DNA of 64,000 nucleotides from Rivularia sp. PCC 7116 (GCF_000316665.1 NC_019678.1:3472001-3536000); one strand, 5' to 3'; shown: positions 23,505 through 35,130, counted from the first letter of the stretch. Translations and numbers: made by a program. Notes: generated by a model from the letters alone, not told the origin.

Positions 23505-25865
23505 TTATTCCATCTTTTGCAATTGAGCTACTCTAGGGTCGATAATTTTTTGACCTAAGCCGGGAAATTTAATGGCTACGGAAACTTTATTTCCTCCACC
23601 AAAAATATGAGTTATTTCACCGGCTCCGAATGATTTATGCATTACTTTGTCGCCAACCTGCCAATTTACGTTTGCGGTTGGTTTGCTACTACTCGTACTT
23701 TCAAAGCCATTATTGTAGCTAGCTGAAGTACGACCGCCGGTATTTGTATAAGTAACGCTACGAGGATATTGGGTAGCTAATAACTCTCTTGGTAACTCGT
23801 CGAGAAATTGCGATCGCACTGCTGGTTCGCGTGTTCCATACAGCCTGCGTTCTCGGGCGTGGGATAAGAATAACCTCTCTTGAGCGCGGGTAATACCGAC
23901 GTAACATAAACGACGTTCTTCTTCTAATGAGGCTGGGTCGTTCATGGAACGATAGTTGGGAAATAATCCTTGTTCTAACCCTACTAGAAAGACTACGGGA
24001 AATTCCAATCCTTTGGAAGAATGTAAGGTCATTAAGGATACTGCACTTTGCCCTTCTTTGACGTTATCCAAGTCGGAACTTAAAGCGGTACTAGCCAGGA
24101 ATCCAGCAAGGGAAGCATCTTGTTCGGCTTCTTCTTCATATTGACGAACTGCATTATAAAGTTCTCCGACGTTGCGGATTCTATCTTCTGCTTCGTCGTT
24201 TCCTTGTTTATGCAAATCTTGAACGTAGCCGGATTCATCTAAAACGGTTTGCAAAATTTCCGAAGCAGGCAGGTTTTCAACTTCTTGCTGCAAGCGACCA
24301 ATCATTTTAGCGAAGTTGTTTACCGATTTAGCCGAACGTCCGCCCAAAGTATTAACCGATGTTTCATCGCTCAATATTTCCCACAAGCTAACACCTAATT
24401 CTTGAGCGGCGTTTGTTAGGTTTTCAATGGTGGCTTTACCAATACCGCGTCTGGGCGTATTAATTACCCGTAATAAACTTACAGTATCGGCAGGGTTGGC
24501 AATAGCCCTTAAATAACCCAAGACATCTTTAATTTCTTTACGGTCATAGAACTTTAATCCCCCAACTACAGTGTAGGGAATTCCATTTCTCACTAACATA
24601 TCCTCAAAGGGACGAGATTGAGCGTTAGTACGGTAAAGAATAGAAAAATTTCCCCAATTTATATCGGGATTTTCTTTTTCCAAAGAACGAATTTTATTGA
24701 TAACAAAATTAGCTTCTGCTACTTCATCATCGGCTTTAAAATAAAAAATTTGTTCGCCTTCACCCCGCGTTGCTTTAAGAACCTTATCAATCCGCTGGGT
24801 GTTATTTTCAATTAAATGATTCGCAGCTTGGAGAATATTTTCACAAGAACGATAGTTTTCTTCTAATTTCACCATCGAACGAGTATCGTCATCATCTAAA
24901 CCATCACCAAAATCTTGTTGAAAGTCTAACAAAATTGTGAAGTCAGCCATTCTAAAAGAATATATAGATTGGTCTGCATCGCCTACTACGAATACCGAAC
25001 GGTTTTGCCACTTCCAGTGACTTTTCTGTTCTCCATAAGTCGCTAGCAAACTTATCAATTGATATTGAGTGCGGTTTGTATCTTGATATTCATCTACTAA
25101 GATATGACGAAATTTATTGTGCCAGTAACCCAAAACCTGCTCGTTTTGCTGAAACAATCTGACTGGAACCAAAATCAAATCGTCAAAATCCAGAGCATTA
25201 TTTGCTGCTAACCTATCTTGATAGCAATTGTAAACTTCTGCAATTACTCTTCCCTTATAATTCGGTTCTTCTTTCTCATAATCCTTTGGCGATAATCCCT
25301 GATTTTTAGCATTACTGATGGTGTAGCGAACGGAACGAGGATTAAATTTTTTATCGCTTAGATTCAACTGCTTGGTAACAATTTCCTTAACCAAACTTTG
25401 AGCGTCAGATTCATCAAAAATCGAAAAATTCTTCTTCCAAGCACGTCCATTCTCATCTTGATATTTCTCGATATCAAACCGAAGAATCCGAGAAAGCAAA
25501 CTGTGGAAAGTACCGCACCATAAATCCTTAATAACAAGCTTGTAAACCTTCGACCTTAACTTTACCTGGTCGTATTCCGGTAACAAATCGTAACGTTCGC
25601 CATATTCAGAAAGTGCCATTTGTTCGGCGAATAGCTTTTGAATACGCTCCTTCATCTCCCGAGCAGCTTTATTAGTAAAAGTAACCGCTAAGATATTTTC
25701 TGGATTGACTTTATGCTCTGTAATTAAGTTAGCAATGCGATAAGTCAGCGCTCGTGTTTTACCAGAACCCGCGCCAGCAACAACTAGCAATGGGCCGCAA
25801 AAATGTTCGACAGCGCGACGTTGATGGGGATTGAGGTGACTGAGAGAGTCGGTTGTAGTTGTCAT
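23505..25865 (-). CDS. pcrA: ATP-dependent 3'-5' DNA helicase PcrA/UvrD
   Basis: A superfamily 1A helicase of 786 residues used in repair and in removing replication blocks. Motif Q/I region: LNPHQRRAVEHF and GAGSGKTRALTYR (Walker A, about 34-40). Also seen are FTNKAAREMKERI, the Walker B segment VDEYQDTNRTQYQ, GDADQSIYSFRMAD, LEENYRS, VVGGLKFYDRKEIKDVLGYLRAI and LMTLHSSKGLEFPVVFLVGLEQGLFP with ITRAQERLFLSHA. The C-terminal Tudor-like domain (about 730-786) follows a flexible linker, and its diverged copy forms a separate gene downstream. The length and order match cyanobacterial PcrA. Confidence 0.97.
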   Translation of the reverse strand: MTTTTDSLSHLNPHQRRAVEHFCGPLLVVAGAGSGKTRALTYRIANLITEHKVNPENILAVTFTNKAAREMKERIQKLFAEQMALSEYGERYDLLPEYDQVKLRSKVYKLVIKDLWCGTFHSLLSRILRFDIEKYQDENGRAWKKNFSIFDESDAQSLVKEIVTKQLNLSDKKFNPRSVRYTISNAKNQGLSPKDYEKEEPNYKGRVIAEVYNCYQDRLAANNALDFDDLILVPVRLFQQNEQVLGYWHNKFRHILVDEYQDTNRTQYQLISLLATYGEQKSHWKWQNRSVFVVGDADQSIYSFRMADFTILLDFQQDFGDGLDDDDTRSMVKLEENYRSCENILQAANHLIENNTQRIDKVLKATRGEGEQIFYFKADDEVAEANFVINKIRSLEKENPDINWGNFSILYRTNAQSRPFEDMLVRNGIPYTVVGGLKFYDRKEIKDVLGYLRAIANPADTVSLLRVINTPRRGIGKATIENLTNAAQELGVSLWEILSDETSVNTLGGRSAKSVNNFAKMIGRLQQEVENLPASEILQTVLDESGYVQDLHKQGNDEAEDRIRNVGELYNAVRQYEEEAEQDASLAGFLASTALSSDLDNVKEGQSAVSLMTLHSSKGLEFPVVFLVGLEQGLFPNYRSMNDPASLEEERRLCYVGITRAQERLFLSHARERRLYGTREPAVRSQFLDELPRELLATQYPRSVTYTNTGGRTSASYNNGFESTSSSKPTANVNWQVGDKVMHKSFGAGEITHIFGGGNKVSVAIKFPGLGQKIIDPRVAQLQKME

Positions 25866-26341
25866 GGACGTGGGGGGTAAGCAGGGCTAAAATACGAGTC
25901 GTAGCAATGTAGCAATATACCTTTCTAGCTACATTAATACAACTGTCTTATATCGCGAACTTTATAATCTTACCGAAATTTAACCGACTCAAATTAAGAT
26001 TATTTAGTAATTTGGTTGCTTATAGCAAAGTAATCTGTAGTATAGATATTGTATTTCCCTTTGGGCGATGATATTTTCCTGTAAGACTTTCCCGTTCCAA
26101 CTTTGTTTTATTATAGTTTTTTTAAATAGTTTTTTTGATAAATATTATGATGAAAAAAAACAGCAAACGAGGAAAACAACTTTGCGTAATTATCGCTTTC
26201 CATTTACTGTTTTTAATATTTTAAATAATTTAATTCAGCTCTGTCTTTAAAAATCAAATATTATTTGCTTACTTATTTTGTCCACAGCATAGTTCTTTCA
26301 GCAAACTTGTATTAGGACAGAAAAAGATTCTATAGAATAAT
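25866..26341. other. 476-bp AT-rich spacer
   Basis: Upstream region of pcrA. A 60-codon plus-strand open frame (26068-26250) is Phe/Asn/Lys-rich in the way random AT-rich DNA is and has no ribosome binding site; I do not call it. Confidence 0.45.
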
Positions 26342-26530
26342 TTACGAGTTGCGACTGACGGCAGACAAAATTCCCGCACCGATAGCTAACAGCACTAAAG
26401 CCCAAATTGCTTCTTGAGGAAATTGCAATATTCCAAAAGCTTGTAATAAGAGAACTATAGCTAGAACTACTAATAAAGAGCCTGCGACGTATAAGAAAGT
26501 GGTAACGGCAAGATTAGGACGACGACTCAC
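26342..26530 (-). CDS. Small two-helix membrane protein
   Basis: About 62 residues with two hydrophobic helices (TFLYVAGSLLVVLAIVLLLQAF and IWALVLLAIGAGILSAV) separated by a short loop (GILQFPQEA), and a basic N-terminus (SRRPN). GTG at 26530 is chosen because GAGGAG lies 8-9 bases upstream. An in-frame TTG at 26536 would add two residues and has a shorter spacing. Not assigned to a named family; the clear start signal and membrane topology make it a likely real gene. Confidence 0.65.
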   Translation of the reverse strand: MSRRPNLAVTTFLYVAGSLLVVLAIVLLLQAFGILQFPQEAIWALVLLAIGAGILSAVSRNS

Positions 26531-26670
26531 AAGCAAAACTCCTCACTATTTAGAAAAAATTGCATTTTATATTGTTGCACAATTGTTTTAGAAAATAATC
26601 TTCATCTCGACACAGTTTTGGCATTAATTCAATTATGCCAAAAGGATAATATATATTATCTTAACTTGAA

Positions 26671-27453
26671 TCAATAAAAAAGCTTGCTAACAATTGTATT
26701 AAAAATATGATTAAATTTATTCTTAGCTGCTTCAAACTCTACAACTTGATAACTCGGAGGTTCCGGTTTATCAATCTGATTTTCCTGTAAGTAAACGTGG
26801 TAGCGAACTTCAATCTGAAGACTTTCTATATTAGGCATCTCACCATAATGTCTGGTAATATATCCTCCACTAAAAGTTTTGTTTCTAACTACTTGTAATC
26901 CTTGATTGGTAAAACTTTTGTCTACAGTAGAAATTAAAAATTCCGAACAAGTTTGATTATTTAGGTTGCCCAAACAAATATCGTCATCTATTAATCCGCA
27001 GAAGCTATGTAAATCTAAAAGATAAACTTTGCCAAATCGTTCCATTTTTTCTTCAAGAAGCGACTTTAATTGATGGTGATAGGGAAGATAGTATTTTTCA
27101 ATTCGTGCTTTTATTTCTTTGTCAGTAGGTTGATTTTGATAAATAGATTTATTAAAGGCTGTATTTTCTGGAATTACCGCAGACCAAAAAGAGCCAAATA
27201 ATGGTTCTTTTGCTTGACGATTCAAATCAACAACATATCGATTATGAGTAGCCTGTAAAACGGTAATTCCTAAATTAGGAAGAAAATCATAAAGTTTATC
27301 GAGATGCCAATCGCTATTTGGCAGAGAATTTAAGTGTTCGGCTGTAAATTGAGTAGCAATATCTTCAGGTACAAATAAGCCACTATGAGGAATATTTGCC
27401 ACTATAGGTAGTGATTTAACTGTTGTTGGTTGATAAATATTGAATAATTGCAT
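26671..27453 (-). CDS. N-formylglutamate amidohydrolase-family protein
   Basis: 260 residues of the FGase fold. The N-terminal NIPHSGLFVPE, the metal-ligand segment NSDWHLDKLYDF, ATHNRYVVDLNR, VYLLDLHSFC and GGYITRHYG followed by IESLQIEVRYHVYL are the signature blocks of this zinc hydrolase family (histidine degradation HutG and relatives). No other hut gene is nearby. In cyanobacteria such proteins occur outside histidine catabolism, so the true substrate is uncertain. The stand-alone gene is on the minus strand, with a 121-bp repeat element upstream. Confidence 0.88.
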   Translation of the reverse strand: MQLFNIYQPTTVKSLPIVANIPHSGLFVPEDIATQFTAEHLNSLPNSDWHLDKLYDFLPNLGITVLQATHNRYVVDLNRQAKEPLFGSFWSAVIPENTAFNKSIYQNQPTDKEIKARIEKYYLPYHHQLKSLLEEKMERFGKVYLLDLHSFCGLIDDDICLGNLNNQTCSEFLISTVDKSFTNQGLQVVRNKTFSGGYITRHYGEMPNIESLQIEVRYHVYLQENQIDKPEPPSYQVVEFEAAKNKFNHIFNTIVSKLFY

Positions 27454-27571
27454 TAATAAAAACTAGATTACACTTAATATCATATCCGTTAGAACACCTA
27501 TCATATCTGTGGAGCTTGGTAATGGGTAATAGGTAATCAAAGATTACGAACGCTAGGGGTTATATAGTCAT

Positions 27572-27692
27572 GACTTACGCAGTTGTCACAATACCCGGTT
27601 GGTGCGTGACACTCATAACCTTATTACTACGTTCCGCCATTTTATTAAGTGTCACAGCACCCTACAATAAAAATGTGCCGGTTGCGTAAGTC
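27572..27692. mobile_element. MITE-like element, 121 bp, with nested inverted repeats
   Basis: The ends are perfect 10-bp inverted repeats (GACTTACGCA at 27572-27581, TGCGTAAGTC at 27683-27692). Inside, GGTGCGTGACACT (from about 27600) pairs with AGTGTCACAGCACC (about 27648-27661). There is no coding capacity. The inner part resembles, in reverse orientation, the element at 53659-53727. The end motif also occurs at 31353-31430. A non-autonomous transposable repeat is the simplest reading. Confidence 0.65.
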
Positions 27693-27797
27693 CTAATAGT
27701 AAATAATCAACCAGACTTTATAGAACTGAAAGTACAAAACGCTAATAAGGTGCATTGCTCTGTGCAACAACACACCCTGGGATTAACTGGTAACTGA

Positions 27798-29504
27798 TTA
27801 CTGATTACTGATTGCAGGTAACCAAACGGTGAAAGTAGAACCTACTTCAAACTTGCTTTGCACTTTAATATCACCACCCATCATTTGACAAAAATGACGG
27901 GTAATTGCTAATCCTAATCCAGTTCCGCCATACTTTTTAGTGGTTGAAGCATCACCTTGAGTAAATGGTTTAAACAATTGCTCGATTTGATATTCAGTCA
28001 TTCCAATACCGGTATCTTTGACAGTAAAAACAATTGTTTCACCCGAGATACTGGGGATAATATCTTTTTGCCGTCTAACTTTCAGAGTTATTAGACCATT
28101 TCTAGTAAATTTTGAGGCATTGCTTAACAAATTCAGCAGCACCTGTTGTACTCTTGTTTGATCTTGGTACATGGTGCCTAATTCTCCATCGCAATCAATT
28201 TCTAAGGAACTACCATTTTTCTGTATAGCTGATTTAATTGTGAGAACGAGATTGTTTATCAGCGATACTACTTCAAATGTTTCCGGGTAAAGGGTCATTT
28301 TCCCGGCTTCAATTTTAGATAAGTCAAGAATGTCGTTGATTAGCTCCAATAAATGTTTGCCGGATGTATTAATTATTTCTAAATCCGCGGCAAAATCTTC
28401 CTCTACCCCTAAATCCGTAGCGTCTTCTTGTAAAAGCTGGCTTAAGCCGATTATGGCATTTAATGGCGTGCGTAATTCATGGCTGACGTTTGCTAAAAAT
28501 TGACTTTTTGCTTTGCTCGCGGCTTCTGCTAATTCTTTGGCTTGTTCTAATTGCTTGGTTCTTTTTGAAACTCTTTCGATTAAATGATTCAGTGATTTTG
28601 CAAGTAAACCAATTTCATCTTCAGTGGTAACGGGAGCGCGTAAATCGAAATTTGATTTGCGAGCGACTTGTTCGGCTACTTGAGTAACAACCACCACGGG
28701 TTCGGCAATAGCGCGGGAAGTTCGCCAAGCTACCACAACTGCGATCGCTACTGAAAGCAGCATACTCGCGATTACAATTGTTCTTTCAATTCCTTTGGAA
28801 AATTCTAGGTCTTTTGCTCTACGATATTCTTGTGCTTGGGCACTTTGAAGAATATTATTTAATTTTCTACCTAGCTGTTCTAAACGAATTGCTGCTTGAG
28901 AGCGAGTCAGTTCGAGCAATTGTTGCTGAACCTGTGAAAGTTGTTGAGATTGAGATTGCTTGTCTACTTGCTGCAATATCGAATCTAGTTGTTGCGTGTA
29001 AGATTCTAAACTTATTTCGTAATCTCGTAATAATGTCTGAAGAGTTGCTTCTGTAGCTGCTAATTTTCCAGGTTTACTGCTAATAAATTCTGCAATATCG
29101 GTTTCGACTTTCTCAACTTTACCAATGCTCTCATCAAATTCAGCCTTTTTGCGAGAAAAAAGAAGCGGTTGTTGGACTACAGCAGCCAAACTATAGCTGT
29201 GCAACTGCACTTCTACCAAAGCATCCTTGTAATTTGCCAGCATTTGTGTTTGATATTGGGCATGATTAAACTGTCTGATTTCTCTTGCACGGTAGTAGTT
29301 GGCAATCACTAACCCCACAAGCGAACCAAAAAAACCAATTCCAATCGCTGCAAAATATCCACAGCCAATTTTCTGATGGATACGCCTAGAGCTAGCTTTA
29401 AGTTTCCCGCTGGAAGGGAATTCTAAAGTAGGCAATTCATCGTTTGAGGGCTGTCCGCTTGATACATCTATACTACTATCACCTACGGTTTTTTGAGTTC
29501 GCAT
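27798..29504 (-). CDS. Membrane sensor histidine kinase (HAMP-HisKA-HATPase)
   Basis: A 568-residue inner-membrane kinase. TM1 is at about 47-70 ([24 protein letters not shown]) and TM2 at about 240-262. Between them lies a helical, Gln-rich periplasmic region of about 165 residues, likely a four-helix-bundle sensor. A HAMP linker (about 262-312, ending [12 protein letters not shown]) and a coiled coil lead to HisKA with His342 in [16 protein letters not shown]. The HATPase then shows [16 protein letters not shown] and GGTGLGLAI. No receiver domain is fused and no response regulator is adjacent. AAGGAG precedes the ATG. The signal sensed is unknown. Confidence 0.93.
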   Translation of the reverse strand: MRTQKTVGDSSIDVSSGQPSNDELPTLEFPSSGKLKASSRRIHQKIGCGYFAAIGIGFFGSLVGLVIANYYRAREIRQFNHAQYQTQMLANYKDALVEVQLHSYSLAAVVQQPLLFSRKKAEFDESIGKVEKVETDIAEFISSKPGKLAATEATLQTLLRDYEISLESYTQQLDSILQQVDKQSQSQQLSQVQQQLLELTRSQAAIRLEQLGRKLNNILQSAQAQEYRRAKDLEFSKGIERTIVIASMLLSVAIAVVVAWRTSRAIAEPVVVVTQVAEQVARKSNFDLRAPVTTEDEIGLLAKSLNHLIERVSKRTKQLEQAKELAEAASKAKSQFLANVSHELRTPLNAIIGLSQLLQEDATDLGVEEDFAADLEIINTSGKHLLELINDILDLSKIEAGKMTLYPETFEVVSLINNLVLTIKSAIQKNGSSLEIDCDGELGTMYQDQTRVQQVLLNLLSNASKFTRNGLITLKVRRQKDIIPSISGETIVFTVKDTGIGMTEYQIEQLFKPFTQGDASTTKKYGGTGLGLAITRHFCQMMGGDIKVQSKFEVGSTFTVWLPAISNQ

Positions 29505-29842
29505 CCCTCAAATCTCCTTACCCTCCCGCTATAATTTATACATTATTTCAGGTGGTGAAATTTATACAAAAAGAGCCAATATTAATTATCTTCTTTTATA
29601 GCAATTACAAAAGCCTAATTGCTACATACTTTGCACGAGCTTTATAATATTTCGGTAAATCTATAGTTAAAATTTAACAAAATCAATTACGTCTACTTAT
29701 CACTATTGACCATAACAAAGAAGTGAGGAGCGACAAACTTTAGCGTTACTCCTCACTTACTATTAAAATCTAAAATCGCTTTATTTACTTCTTCCTTACT
29801 TCAAGAAAGCTACTCGTCCACGAAAAACGAGGCTACCTTATT
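29505..29842. other. 338-bp spacer between metK and the kinase gene
   Basis: Contains a perfect 10-bp hairpin at 29721-29758 but no gene. The kinase Shine-Dalgarno sequence is at the 29510-29520 edge. Confidence 0.45.
29721..29758 (-). terminator. Hairpin AAGTGAGGAG / CTCCTCACTT downstream of metK
   Basis: A perfect 10-bp stem with an 18-base loop, followed on the minus strand by CTTTGTTATGG, a weak T-rich tract. It lies 85 bp past the metK stop and is a possible terminator or mRNA 3'-end stabiliser. Confidence 0.5.
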
Positions 29843-31132
29843 TTAGGAAAGACTCAAAGCTTTAGTCGAGTTTGGTACTCCAACTCCATTTGAGTTGCTT
29901 GCTTCCTGCTTTAATAACTCTGCTTTATCCGTATTTTCCCATGGTAATTCTAAATCGGTACGTCCGAAATGACCGTAAGCTGCGACGTCCTGATAAAAAC
30001 GTCCGCCTCGTTCATTCGATAATTTACGCAAGTTGAACGCATGAATAATACCAGCCGGACGAAGTTCAAAATGCTTTTGAACTAATTCCAACAAGATTTC
30101 CTCATCAACTTTGCCGGTACCGAAGGTTTCTATCATTATGCTCACGGGTCGTGCAACACCGATTGCATAACTTAACTGAACTTCACATTTTTCTGCTAAA
30201 CCAGCAGCAACAATGTTTTTAGCTACATAGCGACAAGCATAAGCAGCACTGCGATCTACTTTTGTGGGGTCTTTTCCGGAGAAAGCTCCGCCACCATGTC
30301 GGGAATAACCACCGTAGGTATCAACGATAATTTTACGTCCGGTAAGACCTGAGTCTCCTTGAGGTCCGCCGATGACAAATTTTCCGGTGGGGTTAACCAA
30401 AAATCGGGTTTGTTCGTCGGGCTTGATGTCAATATCGCCGAATACAGGTTCAACTACCGCAGACCATAAGTCTTTCTGAATTTTTTCCCTTACTGCTGTT
30501 TCATCGCTTATGTCGCCGATGTTGGGAGCGTGCTGGGTAGAAATCAAGATGGTGTCGATACCTACTGGTTTACCATCTTCGTAAGCTATACTTACTTGAG
30601 TTTTACCGTCGGGACGTAGATAAGACAATTCACCCGTCTTGCGAACTGCTGCTAACCTGCGAGCAATACGATGAGCAAGACTAATAGGCAAGGGCATTAA
30701 TTCGGGAGTTTCGTCACAAGCGAAGCCGAACATGATTCCTTGGTCGCCAGCGCCAATTTTGTCAAATTGTTCTTCACTGGACTCTTCACGGTTTTCTTGA
30801 GCGGTGTTAACGCCTTGAGCAATATCTGCCGATTGTTCGTCTAAAGCGACTAAAATCGAACAGCTATTGGAGCAAAAACCATTTACAGCATCGGTGTAAC
30901 CAATCTCAGCTATTTTCTTTCTAGCGAGATTCATGTAATTAACATTTGCTTTACTGGTTATTTCGCCAGTAATTAGCACCAAGCCAGTATTGACCACAAC
31001 CTCAGCAGCAACGCGGCTGGATGGGTCTTGTTCGAGCAAAGCATCCAAAATAGTATCTGAAATCTGGTCGCAGATTTTATCTGGATGACCCTCAGTTACA
31101 GACTCGGAGGTAAATAGATAGCGACGAGTCAA
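29843..31132 (-). CDS. metK: S-adenosylmethionine synthase
   Basis: Makes S-adenosylmethionine from ATP and methionine. Signatures are [18 protein letters not shown] (ATP/methionine binding), [41 protein letters not shown] and the C-terminal [11 protein letters not shown]. The likely start is the TTG at 31132, giving [11 protein letters not shown], because a strong AAGGAGG sits eight bases before it. Another TTG two codons upstream is only two bases from that Shine-Dalgarno sequence. No SAM-type riboswitch was recognised in the leader. Length is about 429 residues, as in other cyanobacteria. Confidence 0.97.
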   Translation of the reverse strand: MTRRYLFTSESVTEGHPDKICDQISDTILDALLEQDPSSRVAAEVVVNTGLVLITGEITSKANVNYMNLARKKIAEIGYTDAVNGFCSNSCSILVALDEQSADIAQGVNTAQENREESSEEQFDKIGAGDQGIMFGFACDETPELMPLPISLAHRIARRLAAVRKTGELSYLRPDGKTQVSIAYEDGKPVGIDTILISTQHAPNIGDISDETAVREKIQKDLWSAVVEPVFGDIDIKPDEQTRFLVNPTGKFVIGGPQGDSGLTGRKIIVDTYGGYSRHGGGAFSGKDPTKVDRSAAYACRYVAKNIVAAGLAEKCEVQLSYAIGVARPVSIMIETFGTGKVDEEILLELVQKHFELRPAGIIHAFNLRKLSNERGGRFYQDVAAYGHFGRTDLELPWENTDKAELLKQEASNSNGVGVPNSTKALSLS

Positions 31133-31351
31133 ATTCAATTCCTCCTTAAAGAGTATTTAGACTTAATTTATGCAAGATTTGTGCAAGCATTTTATTAAGC
31201 CTCTTTAACCTGCAATCATACCAATATTTTTGCAATTAATAATGATAATTAAGTTAACTTTCTCAAAATCAATAGTTATCTAGATAGCTTTTAATATTTG
31301 TTTTTTTTTGCTACTTGCTTAAATATCTTGAAAAGGAATAGTTTTTTCATA

Positions 31352-31430
31352 GGACTTACCCACCCGCAACAATAAACTAAGCTTCTACTACTTTAATAGT
31401 CCCGTTCTTTAAAGGGGCTTTGCGTAAGTT
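31352..31430. mobile_element. Degenerate MITE-like repeat with GACTTAC ends
   Basis: Left end GACTTACCC and right end TGCGTAAGTT form an imperfect terminal inverted repeat about 79 bp apart. They share the GACTTAC(G)C end sequence with the 121-bp element at 27.6 kb, but the interior differs. Confidence 0.4.
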
Positions 31431-31486
31431 ATGTTTGAATTATTTACTTAACTTAATCTATCTTTGAACTGTGTTTTATTTATGAC

Positions 31487-31514
31487 TAAAAAAGGGACAC
31501 CATACGGATGTCCC
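31487..31514 (-). terminator. Intrinsic terminator of prk
   Basis: On the minus strand GGGACATCC-GTA-TGGTGTCCC forms a GC-rich hairpin (31494-31514) followed directly by TTTTTTAG. It lies 43 bp after the prk stop. Confidence 0.85.
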
Positions 31515-31556
31515 AAGAAATAATACAATGATTAAAAAAAGTACTTAAACGTTTAC

Positions 31557-32561
31557 TTAAACTTCAACCGCCATTTTCGCTTCTGTCTGTGTCAAACGCT
31601 CGTAAGCAGCGCGCATTTTTAAACCAGTTAATACCTGGAATAAGCCGGTTCCATTATTAGAACCTGGATATTCGCGGTGTTGGAGCAATAAGTGAGTCAT
31701 CTCTCCCTGATACTTGGTAGATGTTTTGCTCAAATGTGTCTCAATGTAAATTACTTCATCGAGGTTATCAAATTGACCGTCAACCTCTAATACTGAGACA
31801 TAGCGACCGTAATACACATCAGAACCGTAGTACATTTGCATACCAGGGTAAGAACAAGTTAGCTTACGTCCGCAAGGAGTCCACTGAATGGTTGAACCTT
31901 CGTCAAACAGATAGACGGGTTCAAATCCTTCTTTGCCTTCCCGTTGCAGCATCCGCACTCGGAGTACTTTACGCTCTTTATCTTCTTTAATCAGATTTGT
32001 CGGCAATACTTGAATGACCACATCAGCATGTTCTCTTTGCGGTTCGATGTAGTTTTGGAAATCGGGCTTGCGGGAATTAATTGCAGCTAGAACATCTTCG
32101 TATGTATGACCCCTTTCTTCCATATCGCGCTGGATTTTCCAAGCGATTTTAACTTCATCGCTAATGTCCAAATACACGCTGAAATCAATCAAAGAACGCA
32201 CCCGTTCGTCATATAAAGGATGCAACCCTTCTATGACAATAATATGATTTGGCTCTATTCTTTCTGGGGGATCTAATTCGCCTGTTTCATGGTTATAAAT
32301 AGGTTTATCGATGGCTTGACCTTCTTTGAGAGCTTTCATTTGCTCGTACATCAAGTCAAAGTTATTCGCCTTCGGATTTAGTGCCGTAATACCTGTTTCT
32401 TTACGTTGCTTACGGTCTAAACTATGATAGTCGTCCAAACAGATGACTGTCATAAATTCTTCACCAAACAAATCAATTAAGCGACGCAAAAACGTAGATT
32501 TACCGCATCCGGAGTCTCCAGCAACTCCAATCATTACAATGCGATCGAGCTTATTTGCCAT
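31557..32561 (-). CDS. prk: Phosphoribulokinase
   Basis: Calvin-Benson cycle enzyme forming ribulose-1,5-bisphosphate from ribulose-5-phosphate and ATP. 334 residues, the size of the cyanobacterial/plant type. The P-loop GVAGDSGCGKST contains the redox-regulatory Cys19, and Cys41 (VICLDDYHS) is its disulfide partner. The C-terminal cysteines that form the second regulatory pair in related enzymes are seen in WTPCGRKLTCSYPG. Thus CP12/thioredoxin control is expected. The ATG is preceded by AGAGGGG. It is divergently arranged to petH with 1.3 kb between starts, and has a strong terminator downstream. Confidence 0.98.
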   Translation of the reverse strand: MANKLDRIVMIGVAGDSGCGKSTFLRRLIDLFGEEFMTVICLDDYHSLDRKQRKETGITALNPKANNFDLMYEQMKALKEGQAIDKPIYNHETGELDPPERIEPNHIIVIEGLHPLYDERVRSLIDFSVYLDISDEVKIAWKIQRDMEERGHTYEDVLAAINSRKPDFQNYIEPQREHADVVIQVLPTNLIKEDKERKVLRVRMLQREGKEGFEPVYLFDEGSTIQWTPCGRKLTCSYPGMQMYYGSDVYYGRYVSVLEVDGQFDNLDEVIYIETHLSKTSTKYQGEMTHLLLQHREYPGSNNGTGLFQVLTGLKMRAAYERLTQTEAKMAVEV

Positions 32562-33689
32562 AAATCCCCTCTAATTAGTTTCTAAAGATGACTGAATCAA
32601 TATTTTTTTACACAGATTTATTACAAGTCAGGGTTGCCATTAAATTCTTTTTTTATAAAAGAAAAATTTAACGGGTGCCCGTCAGGAGTTCCCATTACGG
32701 TTACCCTGCGTTCTTGCTACACAACACCAACATACGACAATAAACGGGCAAATAATAATTTCATCACTTGATCCCTGCCTTGTTAGTCGAGATTCGTTGT
32801 TGTAAGTATTTAATCCTAGCTATATTTCGGATTGTAACAGAAGCGGCGTATCATATACAAGCGTTGCACCCGAATAATCCACCTATCCAGGTTGCCTTAT
32901 AATCACGAATATTACTTTATCAGTTAAATTATTAATATACCAATAGACTTCAAACTTAGAGTCCCTATCTACAAGTTTAAAACTTGTACTTAAACCTGCA
33001 ATTTAATTATTTTGTCCATAATACATAAATGTATCATGTTTTGATTACCATTAACCGAGAAACTCTAACCTTTGTGCGGTCGGTTTCTGTTTCTAGCATC
33101 AAAACTAACCAAAATCAATCAAAACTAATAATTATCTAATCTGAAAATAGATTATATATTTTACTACAAGATAGCTAATTTGATAATATAGGATGATAAA
33201 TAATCTATGATTTTTAGTTTTTAGCTGTGGATCTGCAAACTCCTTCAACAATAACATTGGTGAAGGTTGACAGATGTTTCACATCACGTAAAACTAATAA
33301 TAGTAGTTTATATAACTTTAAGTTGTCGATAAAACTCAACTGCATTTTGTTATTGCTAAGGTGAAAATCGTAGCGAATAAAACTTGTAGTTAGCGAAGTT
33401 CCACTCGGTTTTTGCTAAGAGCGGTTTCGTCATACTAAAGTATTAATAACAGCTAATAACATAATTCCAGATAAGTGAAAAAGTATTACAGGTAAGGAAT
33501 ATAATATTCTTTTGTGAATAATTATCATTAATTTTGACAGACCCAGTGGGCTAATAGTTTACTGTCATGCTGGCAGATTTGAGCTATCAGACCTGATTAA
33601 GCAGTCAAAATTGACAAAGAAAAAATTAAATTGATTCATTATTAACATTCTGCGAACAACTTATCAATTACCTTAGAAGGTGAACAGGT
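32562..33689. other. 1.1-kb regulatory spacer between prk and petH leader
   Basis: No gene was recognised between the prk start and the small open frame at 33690. It must contain the promoters of both photosynthetic genes. I looked for an NtcA site (GTA-N8-TAC), known upstream of petH in Anabaena, and found no clear match. TTGACA hexamers occur at 33534-33539 and 33611-33616, without a well-spaced -10 box. Confidence 0.5.
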
Positions 33690-33848
33690 GTGTCTTTAAC
33701 TGACCCTAACCCAGCTAAGGCGAGTGTAAGCAGTAATACTGATGGCTATGTTTATGCCATTTCCCTTGTAGCAACTGCGAAAAGTATGCCGAAATTCGGT
33801 AGACGATGTCGAGTTGTCTTTGGGAAAAATTTTGTTGAAAAGGGTTAA
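33690..33848 (+). CDS. Small open reading frame (52 aa) in the petH leader
   Basis: A GTG-initiated frame of 52 codons ends 25 bp before the petH ATG. It has a well-placed Shine-Dalgarno sequence, AGAAGG at 33675-33680, nine bases before the GTG. An in-frame stop just upstream (33681-33683) fixes the start. The product begins MSLTDPNPAKASVSS and continues with a hydrophobic/basic C-terminal half (YVYAISLVATAKS, FGRRCRVVFGKNF). I do not recognise the family. The ribosome-binding signal and the short distance to petH suggest either a real small protein or a regulatory uORF controlling FNR translation. Chance remains possible. Confidence 0.5.
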   Translation: MSLTDPNPAKASVSSNTDGYVYAISLVATAKSMPKFGRRCRVVFGKNFVEKG

Positions 33849-33852
33849 GTAA

Positions 33853-35130
<1,278 letters not shown>

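Larger units (their letters stand above)
31139..31556. other. 418-bp spacer between prk and metK
   Basis: Holds the prk terminator and a degenerate repeat (31352-31430) whose ends, AGGACTTAC and GCGTAAGTT, match the termini of the element at 27572-27692. No gene is seen. Confidence 0.5.

Noticed and set aside
26068-26250. 60-codon plus-strand open frame
   Set aside because: Phe/Asn/Lys-rich translation as expected by chance in AT-rich DNA; no start signal.
33400-33690. NtcA binding site upstream of petH
   Set aside because: No GTA-N8-TAC match was found by reading; only isolated TTGACA hexamers without a good -10 box.
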